From contig JARGOF010000051.1 of NCBI GenBank assembly GCA_029212415.1, positions 1 to 38,129 of the forward strand: 38,129 bases of DNA, in the 5' to 3' direction. Origin of the DNA: Rhizobiaceae bacterium (GTDB lineage Bacteria > Pseudomonadota > Alphaproteobacteria > Rhizobiales > Rhizobiaceae). The notes beneath the pieces are model-generated. The model did not search any database. It was given only the letters and a program-made list of their open reading frames with translations, and was not told the DNA's origin. A program made the translations under genes and the position numbers. Below are positions 1-7,777 of the stretch, piece after piece; the stretch's first letter is position 1; each line of letters begins with the position of its first letter.

Positions 1-175
1 CACAATAATCCCAATTTGGGAATCCCGAATCTGACATTAGGCGACAAGCGCTAGGCCCAACTAGGATGCAGGAGGAGCGGCGGGTCACCGATTGGCTCAA
101 TTCGTTGGGGATGGGACAGGAACGCTGCATACAGCCGATTGCCCGGACCATTTATAACTATGACTGGAGTTTGAA

Positions 176-1270
176 ATGAACATCAAGAGCCTTCTCCTCG
201 GCTCCGCTGCAGCTCTCTTTGCAGTATCAGGCGCTTCCGCTGCCGACGTCATCATCGCTGCGGAACCAGAGCCCGTAGAATACGTTCGCGTCTGTGACGC
301 TTTCGGTACTGGCTATTTCTATATTCCCGGAACAGAAACCTGCTTGAAAATCAGTGGTTTCGCACGTTTTCGCGTTGAATTCGACAGCAATGATGACAGC
401 TATGAGTCTACTGCACGTGGCCGCTTGAACATCCAGGCCAAGGAAGACACAGAACTTGGTCTTCTGCACGCTTACCTGCGTGTCCAGGCAGACACGAGCC
501 CAAACGACGCTGGTACAAACACATTCGGTTATGACGGAAATGCCGTTTTTGACCAGGCCTATCTGGAACTTGGTGGCCTGATCGCCGGTTACACCGAGAA
601 TACCTTCGTCAATTCGAAGAATGGTGGCGCCTCCGGTTTCGGTTCGCACACCGACGATGGTCTGGCCTACGGTGATGGACAGGCAAACCAGATTGGTTAC
701 AACTTCACCGGAGCCAACTGGTTCGCAGCCATCTCCGCCAATGATGATGGCGATGCTGCTTCCTACACTCCCGATTTCACAGGCCGTGTCGGTGGCGTCT
801 GGGGCGGCATGACGGTTTATGTTGCTGCCGGTTATGACCAGTCTGCTGAAAACTTCGGTGTGAAACTCGGTCTGAACACCGATATCGGCACTGCCGGCAA
901 CCTGATCGTACAGGGATTTTATGCGGATGGCCCAACAGCTTATAGTGCAGCCACGTCCGCCCCGGCCTTTGGCGCCAGCATGTTCACGCCCGAATGGTCG
1001 GTTCTGGGTTCCTACCAGCACACATTGTCTTCGACTTTGACCGCTTCCATCGGTGGTCAGTATTCAGCCGATTACTACACTGCACCAATCACCGGATACC
1101 TGCCGCTCGGCAGTGCCAATTCCGGCATGGACTCCTGGGCTGTTGAAGGTTCATTGGTCTGGACACCTGTTGCCAACTTTGAAGTCCGCAGCGAAATCAA
1201 ATATATCGATTTCAATCAGGGCGGTGGCGACGCCACAAGAGGTATGTTCTGGCTGCAGCGCAGCTTCTAG
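176..1270 (+). CDS. Rhizobial-type outer membrane porin (Porin_2 family)
   Basis: This encodes a 364-residue outer membrane beta-barrel porin that lets small hydrophilic solutes through the outer membrane. The protein starts with a Sec signal peptide (residues 1 to about 22, ending near SGASA/A). It then shows the family pattern of a short PEPVEYVRVCDAFGTGYFYIPG segment with two early cysteines (C40 and C56), as in Brucella Omp2 and Rhizobium RopA proteins. The chain alternates polar and aromatic strands and ends in phenylalanine, the usual signal for beta-barrel assembly. The ATG at 176 is preceded by GGAG at 166-169, six bases away. A strong terminator follows at 1297-1324. The family assignment is firm. 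Pore selectivity and which Omp2/RopA paralogue it matches cannot be judged by eye. Confidence 0.93.
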   Translation: MNIKSLLLGSAAALFAVSGASAADVIIAAEPEPVEYVRVCDAFGTGYFYIPGTETCLKISGFARFRVEFDSNDDSYESTARGRLNIQAKEDTELGLLHAYLRVQADTSPNDAGTNTFGYDGNAVFDQAYLELGGLIAGYTENTFVNSKNGGASGFGSHTDDGLAYGDGQANQIGYNFTGANWFAAISANDDGDAASYTPDFTGRVGGVWGGMTVYVAAGYDQSAENFGVKLGLNTDIGTAGNLIVQGFYADGPTAYSAATSAPAFGASMFTPEWSVLGSYQHTLSSTLTASIGGQYSADYYTAPITGYLPLGSANSGMDSWAVEGSLVWTPVANFEVRSEIKYIDFNQGGGDATRGMFWLQRSF

Positions 1271-1296
1271 GCTGACCTGAAGCAACGCTCTAAAGA

Positions 1297-1324
1297 AGCC
1301 CGGCCCTTACCTGCCGGGCTTTTT
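1297..1324. terminator. Rho-independent terminator between converging porin and Sel1 genes
   Basis: An 8-bp perfect stem (AGCCCGGC at 1297-1304, GCCGGGCT at 1313-1320) is followed by a T run on the plus strand. On the minus strand the stem is followed by TTCTTT, so it probably ends transcription from both converging genes. Confidence 0.85.
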
Positions 1325-1383
1325 CGTGTCCAGGCGTCTGCCTGGCAGTCCTTTGGTAAAGCCGGTTTGCCTGTCTGACGCCA

Positions 1384-1650
1384 TCAATGCATGGTCATCC
1401 ATTCGCGTGCCGAGCGCAGCGCTTCGGCAAGATCGCTCTTGCTCATGCTTTGCGCCAGATCGGCGCGCAATGCGGCTGCCCGGTCGGACCCCTTGATGGC
1501 AGCTATGTTCAGCCATTTGTGGGCGGAAACAAAGTCCAGCGGACAATCGCGCCCGGCCGCATACATCAGACCCATTTCGCAGAATGTATCAGCCTCGGCG
1601 TTGCCGCCCATTGTTGCCAATTGATGATCCAGAATTTCAAATCGTGCCAT
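1384..1650 (-). CDS. Small Sel1-repeat (TPR-like) protein
   Basis: This is an 88-residue cytoplasmic protein with no signal peptide or membrane segment. Its middle (about residues 20-60) fits a Sel1-like helical repeat: an LGLMYAAGRDCPLD-type turn followed by AHKWLNIAA and a G-rich helix cap. Sel1 repeats mediate protein-protein contacts. Short single-repeat proteins like this are common and conserved in Hyphomicrobiales, but I know of no defined function. The start ATG at 1650 has GGGAA about nine bases upstream. It converges on the porin gene with a shared terminator and diverges from the DUF2147 gene across a 411-bp AT-rich gap. Confidence 0.8.
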   Translation of the reverse strand: MARFEILDHQLATMGGNAEADTFCEMGLMYAAGRDCPLDFVSAHKWLNIAAIKGSDRAAALRADLAQSMSKSDLAEALRSAREWMTMH

Positions 1651-2061
1651 TTTTCAATTCCCGTTCGATTGCCTGTTGTCTCAACTGTTAAGCTTCCAAG
1701 AGCCTTGTTTTCCACCGGTTATTCCGATGTTGTTTTGATGAGCCGAGTGTGCCCGTTTGGTTTGAATCCGAGGTTAAATTGCATGCTTAATTTCCCGCAA
1801 ACAAAGTGCAAATGATTGGTAAACTTGAGCTTTTGTTAAACATCCAACAGGCTTGAAACCGGGCATTCAGGCGCAATTTTAATCAAATTTTAGCGTCTGG
1901 AATTCAACCATTTGATAACCACGGTGAGGGATGGGCAATTTTTGCCTGCCTTTTATCTCATGCAAAATATGCGCCTGCTCAAAGTTTTCTGATGAAATAT
2001 CGATTACGTTTACGTAAACTGCAGACAACGGCACACAATTGCGCCGGAGACAGGAGGAACC
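1651..2061. other. 411-bp AT-rich divergent intergenic region
   Basis: This gap lies between the starts of the divergent Sel1 and DUF2147 genes and must carry both promoters. It is visibly AT-rich, with two TTAA tetramers nine bases apart (1774-1777 and 1787-1790), a short GGCAA/TTGCC inverted repeat (1934-1938 and 1942-1946), and the LiuR-like palindrome at 2003-2018. The TTAA pair has the wrong spacing for a CtrA site. I see no convincing gene or RNA in it. Confidence 0.6.
2003..2018. promoter_or_regulatory. LiuR-like 16-bp palindromic operator (copy 1)
   Basis: The sequence ATTACGTTTACGTAAA has dyad symmetry of the form TTnACGT-N2-ACGTnAA. Read on the other strand it matches the element upstream of the ETF-QO gene (6609-6624) at 14 of 16 positions. 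It ends 43 bases before the DUF2147 start codon, a normal operator position. From memory, the pattern resembles the site of LiuR, a MerR-family regulator of branched-chain amino acid and acyl-CoA catabolism. The palindrome is seen directly; the identity of the regulator is inferred. Confidence 0.6.
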
Positions 2062-2409
2062 ATGTTCAAACAGATCATCATGACGGGCGTCATCGTCACG
2101 CTGCTCGCCAGCAACGCCTATGCGGCCGACCCCATTGTCGGCAATTGGCTGACAAAGGCCGGCGAAACGGCAGCCATTGCACCATGCGGTGGCAACACAT
2201 TCTGCATCACGCTGAAAACCGGCAAATATGCCGGCACAAGGATCGGCTCCATGGCCAACGTCAAGGGCGCCTACAAGGGCAAGATCACCGATCCTGCCAC
2301 CGACAAGACCTATTCAGGCAAGGCGAGCATTGCCGGTGCGGTCATGAAAATGAGTGGCTGTGTGCTCGGCGGCCTGTTTTGCAAGGCGCAGACCTGGAAA
2401 CGCAAATAG
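2062..2409 (+). CDS. Secreted DUF2147-family protein
   Basis: This encodes a 115-residue exported protein. It has a clear signal peptide (basic FK start, hydrophobic core, cleavage near AYA/A at residue 22). The mature part opens with DPIVGNWLTKAGE and contains the CGG, FCITLKTG and GKITDP segments that match the DUF2147 pattern of small beta-rich periplasmic proteins. Four cysteines in the mature part (PCGG, FCIT, SGCV, LFCK) could form disulfides. The start is well marked by AGGAGG just upstream of ATG 2062. The biochemical function of the family is not established. From memory, members often sit near fatty-acid or polyhydroxyalkanoate genes, which would suit the shared operator with ETF-QO. 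Confidence 0.85.
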   Translation: MFKQIIMTGVIVTLLASNAYAADPIVGNWLTKAGETAAIAPCGGNTFCITLKTGKYAGTRIGSMANVKGAYKGKITDPATDKTYSGKASIAGAVMKMSGCVLGGLFCKAQTWKRK

Positions 2410-2428
2410 AGCGCATTCGATACAAATC

Positions 2429-2453
2429 TGCGGCCCGCGTGTTGCGGGCCGCA
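2429..2453 (+). terminator. Terminator-like GC-rich hairpin after DUF2147 gene
   Basis: A perfect 10-bp stem (TGCGGCCCGC at 2429-2438, GCGGGCCGCA at 2444-2453) with a GTGTT loop lies 19 bases after the DUF2147 stop. No T run follows, so it may stabilise the transcript end or act with Rho rather than be a classic intrinsic terminator. Confidence 0.55.
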
Positions 2454-2727
2454 CAGGCCTGCGGTCGCGCAGCTCAGGCCATCCCATACACTAAATGCCC
2501 CGGGACATTCATGCGCCCTCGCCCAATGGCTTGCGATTTTTGAAACGTTTTTCAGAAAATTTGACCAGAAGCCTTCACTTTGACGGCCCGTGCCGACTGT
2601 CATTCTGTCGGTCTGGCAACGCCATGAGAGCGTGATAGATCCGGAATGGTCAGCCTGTCCGATTTGCAGCCAGGACCGTTTCCCCGCCTAACTAAAATTG
2701 CCCATTTGGACCTTTGATTAACACTTG

Positions 2728-2744
2728 TGAACGCTGGATGAACG
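2728..2744. promoter_or_regulatory. TGAACG direct repeat with 11-bp period
   Basis: TGAACG occurs at 2728-2733 and again at 2739-2744, one helical turn apart and about 80 bases before the start codon at 2825. Helically phased direct repeats are typical of OmpR-family regulator sites. Whether it is used, and by which regulator, is unknown. Confidence 0.3.
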
Positions 2745-2824
2745 TCTCTCTCAGAGTGCATTCAGCATGGCCGGCGCATAGTCAGCCTGCATCAAAGAGC
2801 GTGCGGCGTAACGGGGGCCTGAAA

Positions 2825-3007
2825 ATGACAACTTTTGTAACACGACGATTCTGCCTGATCAGCCTGATCGTGGCACTATTGGCTGCGACTGTGGCCATCG
2901 CCATTGGCAATCAGCCCCCCATCAGCCGTTCATGGACAAAGCCACAGGGCGTTTTGTGTCACACGGATGCAGATGCCTGCCTGTCGCAGCAGATGGGTGG
3001 AGGTTGA
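2825..3007 (+). CDS. Small membrane-anchored peptide, unrecognised (first of a pair)
   Basis: This candidate gene encodes 60 residues starting MTTFVTRRFC. A basic N-terminus and one strongly hydrophobic stretch (about residues 11-28) suggest a signal anchor or uncleaved signal. The polar tail carries two cysteines (C45 and C52, in LCHTDADAC). A G run at 2813-2817 gives a weak ribosome binding site seven bases before the ATG. The stop codon lies one base before the start of the next small gene, which argues for co-translation. I do not recognise the family. Confidence 0.45.
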   Translation: MTTFVTRRFCLISLIVALLAATVAIAIGNQPPISRSWTKPQGVLCHTDADACLSQQMGGG

Positions 3008-3008
3008 T

Positions 3009-3170
3009 ATGAAGCACCTTGCCATCCATTATATCTGCGCCATTCTTCGCATCACCATCCTGGCATCCGTCTTCCTGGGACCGATCGCCGCCATTGCGGC
3101 CAATCATATCGGACAGGATCGTACCGGCTCGGGTGCCGTGGGACTGGTTCTCTATTTCAGCCTGCGCTGA
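3009..3170 (+). CDS. Small exported peptide, unrecognised (second of a pair)
   Basis: This candidate gene encodes 53 residues. The ATG at 3009 is preceded by a consensus GGAGG (2999-3003) lying inside the end of the upstream small gene, which is good evidence for real, coupled translation. Residues 1 to about 31 look like a signal peptide (hydrophobic ILRITILASVFLGPIAAIA, then AANH), leaving a mature peptide of roughly 22 residues. No family is recognised. A longer in-frame reading from 2904 overlaps the first small gene and lacks a good start. Confidence 0.5.
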   Translation: MKHLAIHYICAILRITILASVFLGPIAAIAANHIGQDRTGSGAVGLVLYFSLR

Positions 3171-3268
3171 GGCCCATGGGGCCGTGTGTTAACCAGACCG
3201 CGCGGAAAAGTGGCCGTTACAGGCGTCATGGTCGTTTTCATGTCGCATGTGCGTGACTATATTGATGC

Positions 3269-4774
3269 ATGGACACACGAATCAGACATCAAAGACCAGC
3301 AACAATCATCACCCCGCCTGACGTGGCGGAGGAATCCTATTCCAGCGCCGCAGAGGCCTATGACGCCGTGCTGCGGCTTTATCAGCGCAATACGGAATTT
3401 CTGCGCGACAAACTCATTGCCGTGGGCAACGGTCAGGCCGAGGCCAACAGCCGTTATCGCGCCTTCTATCCCGAAGTGCGCATTTCAACATCCAGCTTTT
3501 CGCATATCGACAGCCGCTTGTCCTACGGGCATGTGACCTCACCGGGCACCTATACGGCCACCCTCACCCGGCCCGATCTTTTCGAGGATTACATCAAGCG
3601 GCAGTTGCACCTGTTGATCCAGAACCACGGGGTTCAGGTCGTCGTTGCGCAGTCGGAAACCCCTATACCGCTGCATTTTGCGCTTGGTGATGATGCCAGT
3701 GTCGAGGCAAGCGCCGCCAAGGCGATCGCCGTGCCGCTGCGCGACGTTTTCGATACGCCGGATCTCAACATTACAGACGACATGATTGTCAATGGAACCT
3801 ATGACACGGATTCGGGCGTGCCGCTGCCGCTGGCAACCTTTACCGCCCAGCGGGTCGATTATTCGCTGGCGCGGCTTTCGCATTACACGGCCACGCTGCC
3901 GGGACATTTCCAGAATTTCGTCCTGTTCACCAACTATCAGTTCTATGTGGAAGAATTCTGCGTCTACGCGCGGGCGCTGATGGCTGAGGGCGGCGGCGGC
4001 TATGAGGCCTTCGTGGAACCGGGCAACAGGATCACCTATGCCGGTGAAAGCCATCCGCAGGATGACCCGGGCGCGATCAAGCTGCCGCAGATGCCCGCCT
4101 ACCATCTCAAGCACAAGGATCACACGGGCATCACCATGATCAACATCGGTGTCGGCCCGTCCAATGCCAAAACGATCACCGACCATGTCGCCGTGTTGCG
4201 GCCGCATGCCTGGCTGATGCTCGGCCATTGCGCCGGTTTGCGCAACAGTCAGCAATTGGGTGACTATGTGCTTGCCCATGCCTATGTGCGCGAAGATCAT
4301 GTTCTGGATGACGACCTGCCCATCTGGGTGCCGATTCCGGCGCTGGCCGAGGTGCAGGTGGCGCTGCAGGAGGCCGTAGCCGAGGTCACCGGCCTGCAGG
4401 GCTATGATCTCAAGCGCATCATGCGAACGGGAACCGTCGCAACCATTGACAACAGGAATTGGGAATTGCGCGATCAGAGCGGTCCCGTCCACCGTCTGTC
4501 GCAGTCACGGGCCATCGCGCTTGATATGGAGTCGGCGACCATTGCTGCCAACGGCTTCCGGTTTCGTGTGCCCTATGGCACGCTTCTATGCGTATCGGAC
4601 AAGCCCTTGCATGGCGAGTTGAAGCTTCCCGGCATGGCGACGGAATTCTACCGCACCCAGGTCAACCAGCACCTGAAGATCGGTCTTCTGGCGCTGGAAA
4701 AACTGGCCGCCATGCCGCCGGAAAGACTGCATTCACGCAAATTGCGCAGTTTCTTCGAACCGGCGTTTCAATAG
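3269..4774 (+). CDS. amn: AMP nucleosidase
   Basis: AMP nucleosidase (EC 3.2.2.4) hydrolyses AMP to adenine and ribose 5-phosphate and so helps set adenylate levels. The 501-residue length fits the family (E. coli Amn has 484). The N-terminal half matches the AMP-nucleosidase N domain (YPEVRIST, SYGHVTSPGTYTATLTRP). The C-terminal half is a nucleoside-phosphorylase fold, seen in MINIGVGPSNAKT, MLGHCAGLRNSQ, ALDMESATIAANGFRF and CVSDKPLHGELKLPG; the aspartate in SDKPLHGE is the expected catalytic residue. ATG 3269 is the earliest possible start because an in-frame stop lies at 3263-3265, but no good ribosome binding site precedes it. It converges with the ETF-QO gene. Confidence 0.95.
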   Translation: MDTRIRHQRPATIITPPDVAEESYSSAAEAYDAVLRLYQRNTEFLRDKLIAVGNGQAEANSRYRAFYPEVRISTSSFSHIDSRLSYGHVTSPGTYTATLTRPDLFEDYIKRQLHLLIQNHGVQVVVAQSETPIPLHFALGDDASVEASAAKAIAVPLRDVFDTPDLNITDDMIVNGTYDTDSGVPLPLATFTAQRVDYSLARLSHYTATLPGHFQNFVLFTNYQFYVEEFCVYARALMAEGGGGYEAFVEPGNRITYAGESHPQDDPGAIKLPQMPAYHLKHKDHTGITMINIGVGPSNAKTITDHVAVLRPHAWLMLGHCAGLRNSQQLGDYVLAHAYVREDHVLDDDLPIWVPIPALAEVQVALQEAVAEVTGLQGYDLKRIMRTGTVATIDNRNWELRDQSGPVHRLSQSRAIALDMESATIAANGFRFRVPYGTLLCVSDKPLHGELKLPGMATEFYRTQVNQHLKIGLLALEKLAAMPPERLHSRKLRSFFEPAFQ

Positions 4775-4803
4775 CACCCGACCGTAAAATGTTCGGTCGG
4801 GTG
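4775..4803. terminator. Hairpin between converging amn and ETF-QO genes
   Basis: A perfect 10-bp stem (CACCCGACCG at 4775-4784, CGGTCGGGTG at 4794-4803) with a 9-base loop starts immediately after the amn stop and lies 13 bases past the ETF-QO stop on the other strand. The T tract is poor on both sides. Its position suits a bidirectional terminator. Confidence 0.65.
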
Positions 4804-4816
4804 TCTGTTGGGCCAT

Positions 4817-6487
4817 CTACATGTTGGGGTAGACCGGTCCTTCGCCGCCCTGCGGCGGCACCCAATTGATGTTCTGGTTGGGGTCCTTGATATCGCAGGT
4901 TTTGCAATGGACGCAGTTTTGCGCATTGATGACGAATGTCGGCGCCTTGCCCTCTTCCTCGATCCATTCATAAACACCTGCCGGGCAATAGCGGGTCGAC
5001 GGACCGGCATAGACATCATGCTCAGAGGTTTTCTGCAGTTGCGGATCCAGCAATTGCAGATGAACCGGCTCGTCTTCCTCGTGGTTGGTGTTTGAAAGAA
5101 ACACCGACGAAAGACGATCAAAGGTCAGCACACCATCGGGACGCGGATAGGCGATCTTCTTGTGGCCCGCTGCCGGTTCCAGCGCGGCGGCGTCGGTCTT
5201 GCCGTGTTTCATGGTCGAAAACGGCGACCAGCCGCCCGTCAGCGTGTTGATCCACATGTCGATGCCACCGAGCATGACGCCACCAATCGTTCCAAACCTC
5301 GACCACAAAGGTTTGACATTGCGCACCCGCTTCAGGTCCTTGCCGATCTCGCTGCTGCGCCATTCGGCTTCATAGCCGGCAATCTCGTCACCGGATCGGC
5401 CCTGGCCAATCGCTTCAGCCACGTGCTGGGCGGCCATCATGCCGGAGAGGATGGCATTGTGCGAACCCTTGATGCGCGGAACATTGACGAAACCGGCCGA
5501 GCAGCCGATCAGCGCGCCGCCCGGGAATGTCAGCTTCGGCACCGATTGCCAACCACCCTCGGTGATCGCCCGGGCGCCATAGGAGATGCGTTTGGCGCCC
5601 TCGAAGGTCGGTGCAATGGCCGGATGGGTCTTGAAGCGCTGGAATTCCTCAAAGGGCGACAGATAGGGGTTCTTGTAATTGAGATGCAGCACAAAACCGA
5701 CAGCAACCAGATTGTCTTCCAGGTGGTAAAGGAATGACCCGCCGCCGGTCTTCCAGTCCAGCGGCCAACCGAAGGAATGCTGCACCAGCCCCTGCTGGTG
5801 GCAGGCAGGATCTACCTCCCACAATTCCTTGATGCCGAGACCGAATTTCTGCAGATCGCTGTCCTTGTCCAGGTCAAAGCGGGATATCAACTGCTTGGCA
5901 AGCGAACCGCGCACGCCCTCGCCGATCAGCACGTATTTACCCAGCAGCGCCATGCCGCGGGCATAGTTCGGTCCGGGCGTACCATCACGCCGCACGCCCA
6001 TGTCGCCGGTGGCGACACCCACCACAGCGCCGGCATCGTCATAGAGCATTTCGCTGCCGGCAAAGCCCGGATAGATTTCCACGCCCAGTTCCTCGGCCTT
6101 TTCACCCAGCCAGCGGCACACATTGCCCAGCGACACGATGTAATTGCCATGATTGTTCATCAGCGGCGGCATCATGAAATTCGGCAGGGTGATGGAGCCG
6201 GCCGGTCCCAGAACCAGAAAACGATCCTTTTTGACTTCCGTCTTGAAGGGGTGCTCGGGGTCATCGCGCCATTGCGGCAGAAGTTTGTCGATGCCGACGG
6301 GATCGACAACGGCGCCTGACAATATGTGGGCACCAACCTCCGCGCCCTTTTCCAGCACCACAACCGTGAGTTCCGGATTGAGCTGCTTCAGACGAATGGC
6401 CGCTGACAGGCCGGCTGGACCGGCGCCAACAATGACCACGTCGAATTCCATGCTTTCGCGTTCAGGCACTTCGAATGTGTCGCTCAT
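4817..6487 (-). CDS. etfD: Electron transfer flavoprotein:ubiquinone oxidoreductase (ETF-QO)
   Basis: ETF-QO is a membrane-associated flavoprotein that takes electrons from ETF, reduced by acyl-CoA and branched-chain amino acid dehydrogenases, and passes them to ubiquinone. The 556-residue length is typical. A FAD-binding Rossmann motif (VVIVGAGPAGLSAA) lies near residues 18-31, and the quinone-binding and FAD domains follow. The C-terminus has the 4Fe-4S ligands C501, C525, C528 and C531 (CVHCKTC) and the family ending GGEGPVYPNM. The ATG at 6487 follows a GGAG-type ribosome binding site. A LiuR-like operator lies about 120 bases upstream, at 6609-6624. No etfAB genes are in the window. Confidence 0.96.
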   Translation of the reverse strand: MSDTFEVPERESMEFDVVIVGAGPAGLSAAIRLKQLNPELTVVVLEKGAEVGAHILSGAVVDPVGIDKLLPQWRDDPEHPFKTEVKKDRFLVLGPAGSITLPNFMMPPLMNNHGNYIVSLGNVCRWLGEKAEELGVEIYPGFAGSEMLYDDAGAVVGVATGDMGVRRDGTPGPNYARGMALLGKYVLIGEGVRGSLAKQLISRFDLDKDSDLQKFGLGIKELWEVDPACHQQGLVQHSFGWPLDWKTGGGSFLYHLEDNLVAVGFVLHLNYKNPYLSPFEEFQRFKTHPAIAPTFEGAKRISYGARAITEGGWQSVPKLTFPGGALIGCSAGFVNVPRIKGSHNAILSGMMAAQHVAEAIGQGRSGDEIAGYEAEWRSSEIGKDLKRVRNVKPLWSRFGTIGGVMLGGIDMWINTLTGGWSPFSTMKHGKTDAAALEPAAGHKKIAYPRPDGVLTFDRLSSVFLSNTNHEEDEPVHLQLLDPQLQKTSEHDVYAGPSTRYCPAGVYEWIEEEGKAPTFVINAQNCVHCKTCDIKDPNQNINWVPPQGGEGPVYPNM

Positions 6488-6608
6488 GATCCAACTCCTC
6501 TAAAAGTCGCGGTCAAAGGCCGCCTTCTCACAGTCTTATCGCCAATAACCTCTCAGGAAAACAGGTGTAATGGCTTAGAATGGTTCTGTCCTGTTCCTTT
6601 TATTAACA

Positions 6609-6624
6609 TTTACGTAAACGTCAA
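6609..6624. promoter_or_regulatory. LiuR-like 16-bp palindromic operator (copy 2)
   Basis: TTTACGTAAACGTCAA is a near-perfect dyad (TTnACGT-N2-ACGTnAA) about 120 bases upstream of the ETF-QO start. On the minus strand it includes TTGACG, a plausible -35 element, so a bound protein would sit on the promoter. It matches copy 1 (2003-2018, opposite strand) at 14 of 16 positions. As I recall, ETF-QO genes belong to LiuR-type regulons in several proteobacteria; that this site is bound is inferred. Confidence 0.62.
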
Positions 6625-6726
6625 TTAACCGGATTGGTTTCCTGTCAAAAATAATTTGCTGCTGTGCACAGTCTATTTCACCGCAAGCCGCTTCAATTCC
6701 GTCCATCTGTGCTCTATCATCAGCAC

Positions 6727-7629
6727 ATGCAATTGGATGGTGACACGACCCAGCAGGACATGTCCGTCGGCGCGCTTGCCGCCGTGCTGCATTATTATGC
6801 CGATGCGGGTATCGACTGCGCTCTGGAGGACAATCCCATTGACCGCTTTGAAGAAAGCAGCAGGAAAAAGCCCGAACCTCCAAAGCAATCCAGCACTGCC
6901 GTTGCGCCACGGCCTGCCTTGAGAGCTGCCGGTGCGTCTCAGGCCAGCACGCCTCAAAAACCATCCAATCCGGTTGCCGAGCGCACCACAATACCCGATG
7001 AAACTGCGCTGTCGACGGCCCGCGAGGCGGCGCAAAGCGCTGGCACGCTGAAGGCATTGCAGGAAGCGCTGCTGTCTTTTGAAGGCTGCAATCTGCGTTT
7101 TGGCGCGCGCCAGACGGTTTTTGCCGACGGCAATCCGCAGGCCGACATCATGTTTGTCGGCGAAGCGCCCGGCGGCGACGAGGACCGGCAGGGCATACCC
7201 TTTGTCGGTCGCGCCGGGCAGATGCTCGACAAAATGCTGGCCGCCATCCGACTTGACCGATCGCAGGTCTATATCACCAACATGATTCCCTGGCGCCCGC
7301 CTGGCAACCGGACGCCCACGCCGCTGGAAATCGAACTGTGCCGACCATTCATCGAGCGCCATATTCAGCTGGTCAATCCGAAGGTCCTGGTTCTTCTGGG
7401 CAATGTCTCCACAAAGGCGCTGCTTGGAACAAACCGCGGCATCCTGTCATTTCGCGGCACTTGGAGCGAGTACAACCTTAATAGCGACACAATCATACCC
7501 TCCCTGCCAAGCCTTCATCCGGCCTATCTGCTGCGCAATCCGGCACAGAAGAAACAGGCATGGGCCGATTTTCTGAGCATCCGAAAACGGCTCGATGAAC
7601 TCGGCCTGCCGAGCGAACCCGGGACCTGA
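6727..7629 (+). CDS. Uracil-DNA glycosylase, family-4-like, with reduced cysteine set
   Basis: This 300-residue protein belongs to the uracil-DNA glycosylase superfamily, which removes uracil from DNA at the start of base excision repair. Motif 1 is [20 protein letters not shown] (about residues 145-164), and motif 2 is HPAYLLRNP (264-272). Family 4 enzymes normally bind a 4Fe-4S cluster with four cysteines. The catalytic domain here has only C121 and C205, so the cluster is probably absent. Residues 45-110 are a proline- and alanine-rich linker. The start is set at ATG 6727 because related alphaproteobacterial proteins begin just before [10 protein letters not shown]; an earlier ATG at 6664 would add 21 unlikely residues. 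It is divergent from ETF-QO. The superfamily is secure; substrate range is not known. Confidence 0.88.
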   Translation: MQLDGDTTQQDMSVGALAAVLHYYADAGIDCALEDNPIDRFEESSRKKPEPPKQSSTAVAPRPALRAAGASQASTPQKPSNPVAERTTIPDETALSTAREAAQSAGTLKALQEALLSFEGCNLRFGARQTVFADGNPQADIMFVGEAPGGDEDRQGIPFVGRAGQMLDKMLAAIRLDRSQVYITNMIPWRPPGNRTPTPLEIELCRPFIERHIQLVNPKVLVLLGNVSTKALLGTNRGILSFRGTWSEYNLNSDTIIPSLPSLHPAYLLRNPAQKKQAWADFLSIRKRLDELGLPSEPGT

Positions 7630-7751
7630 TTTTTAAATCGGGGCTTTGCTTCGCAGAGGCGTTCAATCGCAGGAGAGGATGTCGCATCTGGAACCGCATG
7701 GCGGCCCTTCCTGTGGCATCAGTTGCTGACAATCAGACACATCACCCAGCG

Positions 7752-7777
7752 ATACCCCAACCGGGTTTCCGGGGTAT
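7752..7777. other. Inverted repeat in the gap between UDG and MFS genes
   Basis: ATACCCC (7752-7758) and GGGGTAT (7771-7777) could pair around a 12-base loop. The 240-bp gap also has a small CACCC/GGGTG repeat near 7792-7804. No T tract follows, so the repeat may be a weak terminator for the upstream gene or an operator for the downstream one. Confidence 0.3.

Larger units (their letters stand above)
2410..2824. other. 415-bp intergenic region with hairpin and TGAACG direct repeat
   Basis: The gap begins with a strong GC-rich hairpin (2429-2453). It then holds AT-rich DNA and a tandem TGAACG repeat (2728-2744) ahead of the small-protein pair. A longer reading frame from 2714 runs into the small gene at 2825, but its extra N-terminus looks like translated promoter DNA, so I do not extend the gene. 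No other gene is visible. Confidence 0.55.

Noticed and set aside
227-1021. Long minus-strand frame (264 codons) opposite the porin gene
   Set aside because: It is antisense to a clear porin with signal peptide and shows no recognisable protein features.
1774-1790. TTAA pair considered as a CtrA site
   Set aside because: The spacing is nine bases rather than seven.
3539-4492. 317-codon minus-strand frame opposite amn
   Set aside because: It mirrors amn codons, with Arg/Gly/His/Gln-rich composition typical of antisense frames in GC-rich genes.
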